NCBI RefSeq assembly: GCF_937875145.1
Contig: NZ_CALNCS010000044.1
Coordinates: 1 to 16,197, forward strand
DNA from: Alkalibaculum bacchi
GTDB taxonomy: Bacteria; Bacillota; Clostridia; Eubacteriales; Alkalibacteraceae
Length of the DNA stretch: 16,197 nucleotides
Direction: 5' to 3'
Shown here: positions 7,635 to 14,543 of the stretch, in pieces
Layout: every line of letters starts with the position of its first letter
How positions within the stretch are numbered: position 1 is the first letter of the stretch
Translations under genes and position numbers: made by a program
Notes under the pieces: model-generated
Databases searched by the model: none
What the model was told of the DNA's origin: nothing
The model's input: the letters and a program-made list of their open reading frames with translations, nothing else

Positions 7635-7707
7635 TAGTAAAGAAGAAAATTCTTCATTTTTTTCTTCTTTTGGCATACAAATAACATGAAATTGTTTACA
7701 TAAAATA

Positions 7708-7736
7708 TTGCATATCGAACAAATAATGTGTTATAC
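7708..7736 (+). promoter_or_regulatory. Probable promoter of the divergent second gap gene
   Basis: TTGCAT (7708-7713) and TTATAC (7731-7736) are spaced by 17 bases and point toward the plus-strand GAPDH gene, leaving an untranslated leader of about 70 bases. The 297-base divergent region 7516-7812 thus holds two back-to-back promoters, about 75 bases apart at their -35 boxes. The CggR-like site lies on the cggR side only. Confidence 0.6.
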
Positions 7737-7812
7737 TTTTCAGTGAAATAAAACTCATTTTTATCTATCTAATTTTAATTACTATACATATATGTCGAAG
7801 GAGGATATACAA

Positions 7813-8856
7813 TTGGCAATTAAGGTAGCAATTAATGGATTCGGGCGAATAGGAAGAAATGTATTAAGGATTCTTGAAGAACAAGAATCAGAAGATTTTG
7901 AATTGGTACTTATTAATCACTCAACGGATTATAAATTATTAGCTCATTTAATACAGTACGATTCTCTATTTGGTAGATTTGACGGCACTGTTGAAATAGC
8001 CGAAGATGGACTAATCATTAATGGAAAAAAAGTCTATATTACAGGAGAAAGAAATCTAGATAATGTTCCATGGGACCAATACGATATTGACATTGTAATA
8101 GAGTCAACTGGAAAATTTAGAGACCGAGAAAGTGCGCAAAAGCACTTAGCTAAAGGAGTTAAAAAGGTAATCATCACAGCCCCCGGAAAAGACGAAGATA
8201 TCACTATAGTCATGGGTGTAAATGATAACCTATATGACCCAGAAACACATGACATTATATCTAATGCTTCTTGTACAACAAATTGTCTTGCACCATTTAC
8301 AAAAGTTCTCAATGATAAATTTGGCATTGTAAAAGGCCTTATGACTACAATACATTCTTTTACTAATGATCAAAGATTGTTAGACGGAACACATAAGGAT
8401 TATAGAAGGGCAAGAGCCACAACAGAATCCATCATTCCTACATCTACAGGAGCCGCAAAGGCTATCGGAATTGTCATTCCAGAGCTTAGAGGCCTAATTA
8501 ATGGCTCTTCTATGAGAGTGCCAACAAGTGCCGTATCCTTAGTAGATGCAGTCTATGAACTAAAAAACAATACTACTGTAGATGAAATAAACGCCGCCTT
8601 AGAAGAAGCTGCAAACACATATATGAATGGCATCCTCGCTTTTTCAAATGAACCATTAGTTTCTGTAGACTATCGAAAAGATTCTCATTCCTCTATCATA
8701 GATGGATTGTCCACAATGATGGTAGGTCAAAATCTAGTAAAGATCATATCTTGGTACGATAACGAATGGGGTTATTCCTCTCGAGTAGTAGATCTTACGA
8801 AACTAGTAGCAAGAGAATTAGCTAAAAGTACAGAAGAAGCCACTACATTTGCTTAA
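7813..8856 (+). CDS. gap: Second glyceraldehyde-3-phosphate dehydrogenase, probably NADP(H)-preferring
   Basis: GAPDH paralogue of 347 residues. It has INGFGRIGR (8-15), catalytic Cys154 in SNASCTTNCLAP, His181 in TTIHSFTNDQ, and the C-terminal SWYDNEWGYS. The NAD-selecting Asp is replaced: LINHSTD has His36 where gapA has Asp34, and LDGTHKD has Thr193 where gapA has Pro190. In the B. subtilis GapB type and in plastid enzymes, loss of these residues goes with NADPH use and gluconeogenesis, so I infer that role. I chose the TTG at 7813 (encoding the Met of MAIKVAING) because AAGGAGG lies 8 bases upstream; the in-frame ATG at 7792 overlaps that site. It is the only plus-strand gene here, divergent from cggR and followed by a strong bidirectional terminator. 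Erythrose-4-phosphate dehydrogenase is an alternative, judged less likely. Confidence 0.93.
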   Translation: MAIKVAINGFGRIGRNVLRILEEQESEDFELVLINHSTDYKLLAHLIQYDSLFGRFDGTVEIAEDGLIINGKKVYITGERNLDNVPWDQYDIDIVIESTGKFRDRESAQKHLAKGVKKVIITAPGKDEDITIVMGVNDNLYDPETHDIISNASCTTNCLAPFTKVLNDKFGIVKGLMTTIHSFTNDQRLLDGTHKDYRRARATTESIIPTSTGAAKAIGIVIPELRGLINGSSMRVPTSAVSLVDAVYELKNNTTVDEINAALEEAANTYMNGILAFSNEPLVSVDYRKDSHSSIIDGLSTMMVGQNLVKIISWYDNEWGYSSRVVDLTKLVARELAKSTEEATTFA

Positions 8857-8908
8857 TCAGACCCTATGCATAATATTGACATAGAGACCAAATACCTATA
8901 CAAACTTT

Positions 8909-8937
8909 AAAAAAGCAGCCTAAATGGCCGCTTTTTT
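8909..8937. terminator. Bidirectional rho-independent terminator between gap and trxB
   Basis: AAAAAAGCAGCC (8909-8920), loop TAAAT, GGCCGCTTTTTT (8926-8937): a 12-pair stem with one A-C mismatch. It has a T run on either strand and lies between two convergent genes, 53 bases after the gap stop and 70 bases after the trxB stop. Confidence 0.88.
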
Positions 8938-9006
8938 ATTTATACAAATCAATTTTTGTATATTAATCCTATACAAGTAACTTTCAATCGTTTAACAGCA
9001 GTTCAA

Positions 9007-9921
9007 CTATTGTTCTACAATATACTTTTCGGCACTAATGGCAGCAACAGCTCCATCAGCTGCTGCAGTGATTACCTGTTTTAACATCTTCTTTCGAACA
9101 TCTCCAGCAACGAATATTCCTGGCACAGTGGTTTTCATATTTTCATCTGATACAATATACCCTTTACCATCTACTTCAACTAAATCCTTAAACAGCTCAG
9201 AGCTTGGATTATATCCTACAAAGCTAAAAACACCATCTGCTTTCAGTTCTGTTCGTTCTTTTGTCTTTACATTTCTTAAAACAACTGCATTTACAATGCC
9301 ATCACCTTTGATTTCTTCTACTACGCTATCCAAAATAAATTCCATCTTTAAATTTGTAAAGGCCTTTTTCTGTAGAGATTTAGCGGCTCTTAATGTATCT
9401 CTTCTATGCACTACAGTAACTTTATCAGCAAATTTCGTCAAATACAACCCTTCATCTATAGCTGAATCCCCACCGCCGACTACTACTACATGTAAGCCTC
9501 TAAAAAAATTAGCGTCGCAAGTGGCACAATAGGATACACCTAAACCTCTAAATTCTTGTTCCCCTTTACATCCTATATTTCGTGGTTGAGAACCTGTTGC
9601 AATGATGACGGCTTTAGCTTTGTACTCTTCTTTGTCTGTTACAATATGAAAATAAGAATCTACTTTCTTTACAGATTCACATCTACCAGTGACAATTTCT
9701 GTGCCAAAGCGAAGGGCTTGCTCCTTCATTCGATTTGCTAATTCCATAGCATTATCACTTATAGAACCAGGGTAATTTTCCATATCGCTAGTAGTAGTAA
9801 CTTGACCTCCAACTGCACCAGACTCTACAATCAATGTCTTTAACAGAGCCCTTGATGAATACAATCCCGCCGACAACCCCGCAGGCCCTCCTCCGATTAT
9901 TACAACATCATAATCCTGCAT
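9007..9921 (-). CDS. trxB: Thioredoxin reductase (NADPH)
   Basis: FAD-dependent enzyme that passes electrons from NADPH to thioredoxin; cytoplasmic. It is 304 residues, a normal length for the low-molecular-weight class. The FAD dinucleotide fold begins GGGPAG (10-15). The redox disulfide is Cys132-Ala-Thr-Cys135. The NADPH domain has GGGDSA (149-154) and HRRDTLRA (172-179), whose arginines bind the 2'-phosphate of NADPH. The C-terminal FAD motif is VPGIFVAGDVR (266-276). The ATG is preceded by AGGAG at 7 bases. It points toward the convergent gap gene, and trmL lies upstream across a repeat-bearing gap. A ferredoxin-dependent relative is less likely given the intact HRRxxxR. Confidence 0.96.
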   Translation of the reverse strand: MQDYDVVIIGGGPAGLSAGLYSSRALLKTLIVESGAVGGQVTTTSDMENYPGSISDNAMELANRMKEQALRFGTEIVTGRCESVKKVDSYFHIVTDKEEYKAKAVIIATGSQPRNIGCKGEQEFRGLGVSYCATCDANFFRGLHVVVVGGGDSAIDEGLYLTKFADKVTVVHRRDTLRAAKSLQKKAFTNLKMEFILDSVVEEIKGDGIVNAVVLRNVKTKERTELKADGVFSFVGYNPSSELFKDLVEVDGKGYIVSDENMKTTVPGIFVAGDVRKKMLKQVITAAADGAVAAISAEKYIVEQ

Positions 9922-10011
9922 TTCATCACTCCTATTTCTATTTTACACAAATAGTGCTTATCCATGATTTTATTCATACCCCTAAAACGTTGCTTTATTC
10001 AGTTTATGTTT

Positions 10012-10081
10012 TGTATTCTACCTTCTACGTCCCTAGTCACCTTGGGTGACCTTAATGCTTTTACATAGAACTTATAACATA
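10012..10081. repeat. Heptad-armed element, TAAGTTC type, overlapping the trmL 3' end
   Basis: Left units at 10012-10018, 10019-10025 (TACCTTC) and 10026-10032 (TACGTCC) run into CTAGTCA. The perfect central hairpin is GTCACC-TTG-GGTGAC (10036-10050). The right arm holds inverse units TTACATA (10061-10067), GAACTTA (10068-10074) and TAACATA (10075-10081). The trmL stop (10072-10074) and its last two codons lie within that arm. Confidence 0.8.
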
Positions 10082-10539
10082 TCGGGGAAGTTATTCTGCC
10101 TCAACGCTTCGTACAAAACAATATTTACTGTATTCGATAAATTTAAGGATCTCGCATGAGGATTATCAATCATGGGGACTTTAAATCTCTGTTCCGCAAA
10201 TTTTTCATGAATTTTCTCTGGCAGTCCTGCTGTTTCTTTTCCAAATATAAAAAAGCTCTCCTCAGGGTACTTTATATCCATGTAATATTTATGGGCCTTA
10301 GTCGTTAAGAAAAACAGATTGCTTCCACTGTATTTTTTTAAAAAGTCATCAAAACTTTCATGAATTTCTTTATCTAACAAATCCCAATAATCTAGACCTG
10401 CTCGTTTTAAATACTTGTCATTTAAGGAAAACCCAAGAGGCTCTATTAAATGCAATTTACTCCCCGTAATAGCGCAAGTTCGAGCTATATTCCCCGTATT
10501 TTGTGGGATTTCTGGTTCAAATAGTACAATATGATTCAT
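10072..10539 (-). CDS. trmL: tRNA (cytidine/uridine-34 2'-O)-methyltransferase
   Basis: SPOUT-class enzyme that methylates the 2'-OH of the wobble nucleotide of tRNA-Leu isoacceptors using S-adenosylmethionine. It is 155 residues, typical of TrmL/YibK. Motifs: PEIPQNTGNIARTC near the N-terminus, FFIFGKETAGLP (motif 2) and the knot-forming ARSLNLSNTVNIVLYEALR (motif 3). The ATG is preceded by AAGGAGA. It lies downstream of leuS, a fitting partner as both act on tRNA-Leu, although a strong terminator separates them. Its last two codons and stop lie inside a 7-base-unit repeat arm (10061-10081), so the C-terminus may have been reshaped by that element. Confidence 0.94.
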   Translation of the reverse strand: MNHIVLFEPEIPQNTGNIARTCAITGSKLHLIEPLGFSLNDKYLKRAGLDYWDLLDKEIHESFDDFLKKYSGSNLFFLTTKAHKYYMDIKYPEESFFIFGKETAGLPEKIHEKFAEQRFKVPMIDNPHARSLNLSNTVNIVLYEALRQNNFPDML

Positions 10540-10577
10540 TTTACATCTCCTTCTTAAGGTGGCCAGCTAAACCACAT

Positions 10578-10593
10578 CTCGCCTATAAGCGAG
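10578..10593. other. Small hairpin in the leuS-trmL gap
   Basis: CTCGC (10578-10582) and GCGAG (10589-10593) form a 5-pair stem with a 6-base loop in the short leader of trmL. A second possible pairing, CCAC with GTGG, lies nearby. It does not resemble a known riboswitch, and I assign no role. Confidence 0.4.
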
Positions 10594-10616
10594 GTTCGTT
10601 TTTCACGTCCTACCTA

Positions 10617-10655
10617 TCAAGTAAAAAACTCCCCTAAGGAGAGTTTTTTACTTGA
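10617..10655 (-). terminator. Strong rho-independent terminator overlapping the leuS stop codon
   Basis: TCAAGTAAAAAACTC (10617-10631) and GAGTTTTTTACTTGA (10641-10655) are perfect 15-base inverted repeats. The inner bases also pair, with one G-U wobble on the minus strand, leaving a 3-base loop. The minus-strand stem ends in a T6 run. The leuS stop (10648-10650) lies within the stem. The symmetry means it could also act on the plus strand. Confidence 0.9.
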
Positions 10656-13059
10656 CTACAATATTATATATTTTTCCAGGTACAAAGATTTCTTTTACGA
10701 TGTTTTTTCCATTAATATGATTTGTAATGTTTTCATCTGCCATAGCGACTTTATTGGCGTCTTCTTTTGTTGCGTTTACTGGAACGGTGATCTTGCCTCT
10801 TACTTTACCGTTCACTTGAACAGCCATTTCTATAACAGATTCTATAGTCTTTTCTTCGTCGTATGTTGGCCAAGACGCTTGATTTAGTGCCCCATCAAAG
10901 CCTACAAGTTCCCAGAGTTCTTCTGTAATATGTGGAGCAATAGGATTTAGTAACATAATAAAGGTCTTAAACTCTGCCTTATTAATCTGCCCTTTTCCAT
11001 TAAAATCATTTAGAGCGCTCATCATTGCTGCAATGGCTGTATTAAACTTAAGGGCTTCATAATCTTCGTTTACTTTCTTTATTGTCTTGTGCATAAGGAC
11101 TTCATTTTCTTTGCTGTATTCATCCCCATCCACTAAAATCTCCTGTAATTTCCACAATCTATCCAGGAATCTCTTGCTTCCTTTCACACCATTTTCGTTC
11201 CAAGGAGCTGGTTTCTCATAATCTCCTATAAACATAATATACGTTCTTAAAGTATCTGCGCCGTATTCTTCGATAATATCTCTAGGATTAATAACATTTC
11301 CTCTGGATTTGGACATTTTTTCTCCATCAGAACCTAAAATCAAGCCTTGAGCAGATCTCTTAGCATAAGGCTCTTTTACTGGAACCTCTCCAATATCATA
11401 TAAAAATCTATGCCAGAATCTAGAATAAATAAGATGCCTTGTTACATGTTCCATGCCGCCATTATACCAGTCTACTGGCATCCAATAATTTAGCTTGTCC
11501 TTAGAGGCAAATTCCTCGTGATTGTGTGGGTCTATATATCTTAAGAAGTACCAACTTGATCCTGCCCATTGTGGCATTGTATCCGTTTCTCTTTTTGCAG
11601 GGCCTCCGCATTTTGGACAAGTGGTGTTAATCCACTCTTCAATAGAAGCTAATGGAGACTCTCCTGTTTCGGTTGGTTGATAATTTTCTACATCAGGTAA
11701 TCGAATAGGAAGGTCTTCTTTATTCACACCTACAAGCCCACAGCATTCACACTCTACAATTGGTATAGGCTCTCCCCAATATCTCTGGCGATTAAAAGCC
11801 CAATCCTTCATCTTGTAGTTTGTAGTCCTCTTGCCGATTCCTAGTTCTTCTACATATTCAATAGCTTTCGCTTTTGCTTCTTTTACGCTCAAACCATCTA
11901 ATCGACCTGAATTGACGAGTGTTCCTTGTTCAATATCTGTATAGGCTTCTTCTTCAATATTTCCGCCCTTAATTACTTCAATAATAGGTAAATCAAATTT
12001 CTTTGCAAATTCCCAGTCACGTGTATCATGTCCTGGAACGGCCATAATGGCGCCTGTACCGTAACCCATCATGACATAATCTGCAATCCATACTGGAATA
12101 CTTTCTCCATTAAGAGGATTGATAGCAGAAATACCTTTTATTTCTACACCTGTCTTTTCTTTTGCCAATTGAACTCTTTCGAATTCAGTCTTTTTCTTCG
12201 CTTGTTCTTGATAGCGCGCAAGCTCGTCTAAATTACTGATTCGATCTTTCATACTCTCTATAAGCGGATGTTCTGGTGCAATAACCATAAACGTTGCACC
12301 GTACAACGTATCTGCCCTTGTAGTAAATACAGTTAATTTCTCTTCAGAATCCTTGATAGAAAAATCTACCTGAGCCCCATAAGATCTTCCAATCCAGTTT
12401 TCTTGTTCTAATCGAATTCTAGGTGGAAAATGAACTTCATCTAAACCATCCAATAATTTATCTGCGTACTCTCTAATCTTTAGGAACCACACATCCTTTT
12501 CCATTTGTACAACTTCACTTCCGCATCGATCACAAACGCCACCCTGAGATTCTTCATTGGCTAAAACAACTTTACAATCATTGCAGAAATTAACATAAGT
12601 TGTATTTTTATAAGCGAAACCTTTGTCAAATAAATTCAAAAAAATCCATTGAGTCCACTTATAATAGTCTGGATCTGTAGAATCAATTGTTCGATCCCAA
12701 TCAAAAGAATATCCAATTTCTTTTAGCTGATTCGTAAAAACTTCAATATTTTCATCTGTTACAATTCTTGGATGTCTTCCTGTTTTTATAGCATAATTCT
12801 CCGTTGGCAAACCAAAAGCATCCCAACCAATCGGAAATAATACATTATAACCTTCTAATCTTCTTTTTCTCGATATTACTTCTAGAGAAGTGTAAGCGCG
12901 AACATGTCCTACATGTAGCCCTACACCTGAAGGATATGGAAATTCGACTAAACCAAAAAACTTTGGTTTCTCGGAAAAATCAATTGCCTTAAAAACTTCC
13001 TTTTCCTCCCACTCCTTTTGCCACTTTTTTTCTATCTTCTTAAAATTATACGATGACAT
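10648..13059 (-). CDS. leuS: Leucyl-tRNA synthetase
   Basis: Class I synthetase that charges tRNA-Leu. It is 803 residues, nearly the same length as the B. subtilis enzyme. The HIGH motif appears as HVGH at 49-52 within PYPSGVGLHVGH. A zinc knuckle has Cys159, Cys162, Cys176 and Cys179. The CP1 editing domain has the threonine-rich TVFTTRADTLYGATF (243-257) and GTGAIMAVPGHDTRDWEFA (334-352). KMSKS is at 581-585, and the anticodon-binding and C-terminal domains follow. The ATG is preceded by GAGGAGG at 7 bases. I see no T-box leader upstream, although many Firmicutes leuS genes have one. The stop codon TAA is inside the 5' arm of the following terminator. Confidence 0.98.
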   Translation of the reverse strand: MSSYNFKKIEKKWQKEWEEKEVFKAIDFSEKPKFFGLVEFPYPSGVGLHVGHVRAYTSLEVISRKRRLEGYNVLFPIGWDAFGLPTENYAIKTGRHPRIVTDENIEVFTNQLKEIGYSFDWDRTIDSTDPDYYKWTQWIFLNLFDKGFAYKNTTYVNFCNDCKVVLANEESQGGVCDRCGSEVVQMEKDVWFLKIREYADKLLDGLDEVHFPPRIRLEQENWIGRSYGAQVDFSIKDSEEKLTVFTTRADTLYGATFMVIAPEHPLIESMKDRISNLDELARYQEQAKKKTEFERVQLAKEKTGVEIKGISAINPLNGESIPVWIADYVMMGYGTGAIMAVPGHDTRDWEFAKKFDLPIIEVIKGGNIEEEAYTDIEQGTLVNSGRLDGLSVKEAKAKAIEYVEELGIGKRTTNYKMKDWAFNRQRYWGEPIPIVECECCGLVGVNKEDLPIRLPDVENYQPTETGESPLASIEEWINTTCPKCGGPAKRETDTMPQWAGSSWYFLRYIDPHNHEEFASKDKLNYWMPVDWYNGGMEHVTRHLIYSRFWHRFLYDIGEVPVKEPYAKRSAQGLILGSDGEKMSKSRGNVINPRDIIEEYGADTLRTYIMFIGDYEKPAPWNENGVKGSKRFLDRLWKLQEILVDGDEYSKENEVLMHKTIKKVNEDYEALKFNTAIAAMMSALNDFNGKGQINKAEFKTFIMLLNPIAPHITEELWELVGFDGALNQASWPTYDEEKTIESVIEMAVQVNGKVRGKITVPVNATKEDANKVAMADENITNHINGKNIVKEIFVPGKIYNIVVK

Positions 13060-13110
13060 TTTTTTGCCTCCTCAATTCCCCTCAGGAACGAACCTTCCAT
13101 AAATAAAAAG

Positions 13111-13193
13111 TCGCTAGCCTTTAGTCACGATTCACTAGCATTAGGGTATTCCTATAAAATCAAAAGTAGAACTTTCCTATTCTACAAAAAGAG
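13111..13193. repeat. Heptad-armed element, CTAG type, copy 2 (one arm)
   Basis: One arm of four 7-base units ending in CTAGCAT (about 13115-13142) is followed by GGGTATTCCT (13144-13153), as in the other copies. The block CAAAAGTAGAACTTTCCTAT and onward (13161-13193) closely matches 153-185. No opposite arm is seen; a terminator hairpin occupies its place. GTAGAA and TTCTAC within the block (13166-13171 and 13180-13185) can pair. Confidence 0.7.
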
Positions 13194-13208
13194 CGCCATA
13201 GGCGCTTT
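13186..13208 (-). terminator. Terminator between rsfS and leuS
   Basis: On the minus strand AGCGCC (13206-13201), loop TAT, GGCGCT (13197-13192), then CTTTTTG (to 13185). It is a short GC-rich stem with a T5 run about 280 bases after rsfS, and would end the obgE-rsfS transcript before leuS. No convincing leuS promoter was found in the 130 bases between it and leuS. Confidence 0.75.
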
Positions 13209-13259
13209 ATTTACCATCTTTTATCATTATAATGAACATTAATTTGCATGTCAAACATA

Positions 13260-13491
13260 TTAGTTGTAAGTTCTACGCTGTAAGATTTAAGTAATTCCGT
13301 CACCTCTGGTGACAAGTTCGTTCTACGCATTATATTGTATGTTCTAAGTAATAACCAAAAAAACACATAAATGATCATAGCCCTTACAATACAACGTAGT
13401 ACTAGCAAATCTTATTCTAAGAAAAATATTAAGTCATCACAGGTGACAAAATACTTTTACATAAAACCTAGAACATACGACTTATAACTTA
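13260..13491. repeat. Composite of two heptad-armed elements in the rsfS-leuS gap
   Basis: The gap 13060-13481 has no credible gene. From 13260, TA-initial 7-base units (13267-13273 TAAGTTC, 13274-13280, 13281-13287, 13288-13294 TAAGTAA) lead to the perfect hairpin GTCACC-TCT-GGTGAC (13299-13313). A second run of units follows at 13317-13351, again ending TAAGTAA. A second hairpin, GTCATC-ACA-GGTGAC (13433-13447), is followed by five inverse units (13457-13491) that overlap the rsfS stop. GTATGTTCTAAG (13337-13348) and CCTAGAACATAC (13467-13478) are inverted with one mismatch, which suggests nested copies. Confidence 0.75.
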
Positions 13492-13820
13492 CGTCCGTCA
13501 CTCCACAGTCTTTCTAAATTATAGAAAGTTCTCTCTTCTTGATGGAATATGTGCACGACTACTTGATTGTAGTCTAGTAGTATCCATCGACCTCCTTGGC
13601 GGCCTTCTCTACCTATGGGCTCTATTCCCAGTTTTGTGGCTTTGTCTTCGATATTGTCTGCAATAGCTTGAACGGCACGGTCAGATGAGCCGCTTGCAAT
13701 AACAAACACATCTGCTAATGAAGTCACACCTTTTACCTCAATAGCTTCAATATCAAAACCTTGTTTATCGTCTATACTTTTCTTAATTAATTCAACAAAT
13801 TCTGCTGTCTTTTGATCCAT
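13482..13820 (-). CDS. rsfS: Ribosomal silencing factor RsfS
   Basis: Binds ribosomal protein uL14 on the large subunit and blocks subunit joining when nutrients run out. It is 112 residues, the usual size. Family signatures are visible: DIEAIEVKGVTSLADVFVIASG, SSDRAVQAIADNIEDKA, GREGRQGGRWILLDYNQVVVHIF and FYNLERLWSDGR. The ATG is preceded by AAGGAG at 6 bases and lies 13 bases after the yqeK stop, so the two are co-transcribed. The last three codons and the stop overlap a heptad repeat arm (13457-13491). Transcription probably ends at the terminator near 13190, well before leuS. Confidence 0.95.
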   Translation of the reverse strand: MDQKTAEFVELIKKSIDDKQGFDIEAIEVKGVTSLADVFVIASGSSDRAVQAIADNIEDKATKLGIEPIGREGRQGGRWILLDYNQVVVHIFHQEERTFYNLERLWSDGRKL

Positions 13821-13833
13821 ATAATTCTCCTTA

Positions 13834-14400
13834 TCATTTATATTCTAATAGTATTGAATTTCTAGCGTCTATGGTCTGTGGATGTAATAATGCATTCATC
13901 GAAATGACAAAATGCACCGTATTATCAATAGCTCGTAAAATCGCTTGATCTAAATTGATTTTTGATAGTTTTCTTACTTCTTCTATGCCGTTATAAGATC
14001 TGCTCTTTTCTATAATGTCAGCCAAATAAATAATTTTTTCCAAAGTAGACATTTTTGCCCTGCCTGTAGTGTGATAATGTATGGCACTTAACACTTCTTC
14101 ATCGTGTATACCAAAATCTCTCTTTGCTACAAATTCCCCTACAGGTCCATGCAGTAATTGAGGCTCTGCCAGAATCACCTCATCTAGTTCTAGATTTTCA
14201 TCCTTTGCAATAACCATTAGCTCTTCCATCTTCATTTCTTTAGCACAGTCATGGCTAATCGCTGCTATTCTTGTTTTTTCGATATCACAATGATACCTCT
14301 TTGCTAAATCACTGGCACATTCAACTACGCCTATCGAATGTAAAAACCTATGCTCTGATAGGGTCCCCCTTAATTTACCTTCAATTTGGTCGTAATTCAA
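13834..14400 (-). CDS. yqeK: YqeK-type HD-domain hydrolase (diadenosine tetraphosphate hydrolase)
   Basis: Metal-dependent HD-domain phosphohydrolase; YqeK family members split Ap4A symmetrically to two ADP. It is 188 residues. HD-domain ligands in order: His21 in RFLHSIGV, His50-Asp51 in SHDCAK, His84 in LLHGPVG, the AIHYHTTG histidines at 108 and 110, and Asp128 in YLADIIE. The start is a TTG at 14398-14400, with an AGGGGGTG ribosome binding site about 6 bases upstream; no ATG gives the conserved N-terminus. rsfS follows 13 bases after its stop. Upstream nadD is the usual neighbour, but here a 102-base repeat element separates them (14438-14539). Confidence 0.92.
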   Translation of the reverse strand: MNYDQIEGKLRGTLSEHRFLHSIGVVECASDLAKRYHCDIEKTRIAAISHDCAKEMKMEELMVIAKDENLELDEVILAEPQLLHGPVGEFVAKRDFGIHDEEVLSAIHYHTTGRAKMSTLEKIIYLADIIEKSRSYNGIEEVRKLSKINLDQAILRAIDNTVHFVISMNALLHPQTIDARNSILLEYK

Positions 14401-14437
14401 GAAAACACCCCCTTGAGCAGGATCCGCCTGCTTAGAT

Positions 14438-14539
14438 GTTAGACACTAGTCTATAGTCACTAGCATTTAGCTACCTTCGGTAGCTAAAATCACCTTAAAA
14501 GAATACCCAAATACTAGGGACTAAGGACTAGCGTCGAAC
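14438..14539. repeat. Heptad-armed palindromic element, CTAG type, copy 3 (complete)
   Basis: Two 31-base arms (14438-14468 and 14509-14539) are inverted copies matching at 25 of 31 positions. Each is made of four 7-base units (left: 14439-14445, 14446-14452, 14453-14459, 14460-14466). The core has a perfect 10-pair hairpin TTTAGCTACC-TTC-GGTAGCTAAA (14466-14488). It separates nadD from yqeK and ends 4 bases before the nadD stop codon. Confidence 0.85.
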
Positions 14540-14543
14540 TACT

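Noticed and set aside
7639..7670. Inverted repeat AAAGAAGAAAA / TTTTCTTCTTT in the cggR-gap divergent region
   Set aside because: It pairs perfectly but is low-complexity A/T-rich purine-pyrimidine sequence, with no terminator character and no link to a known operator.
8876..8902. TTGACA-TATACA promoter-like pair just before the gap terminator
   Set aside because: The spacer is only 15 bases and the terminator at 8909 follows at once, leaving no room for a meaningful transcript.
13211..13408. A 65-codon open frame on the minus strand between rsfS and leuS
   Set aside because: It runs through the TAAGTTC-type heptad repeats, has no ribosome binding site or recognisable domain, and its composition follows the repeat units.
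13260..13491. CRISPR array
   Set aside because: The repeats are 7 bases, tandem and degenerate, without spacers of uniform length, and no cas genes are present.
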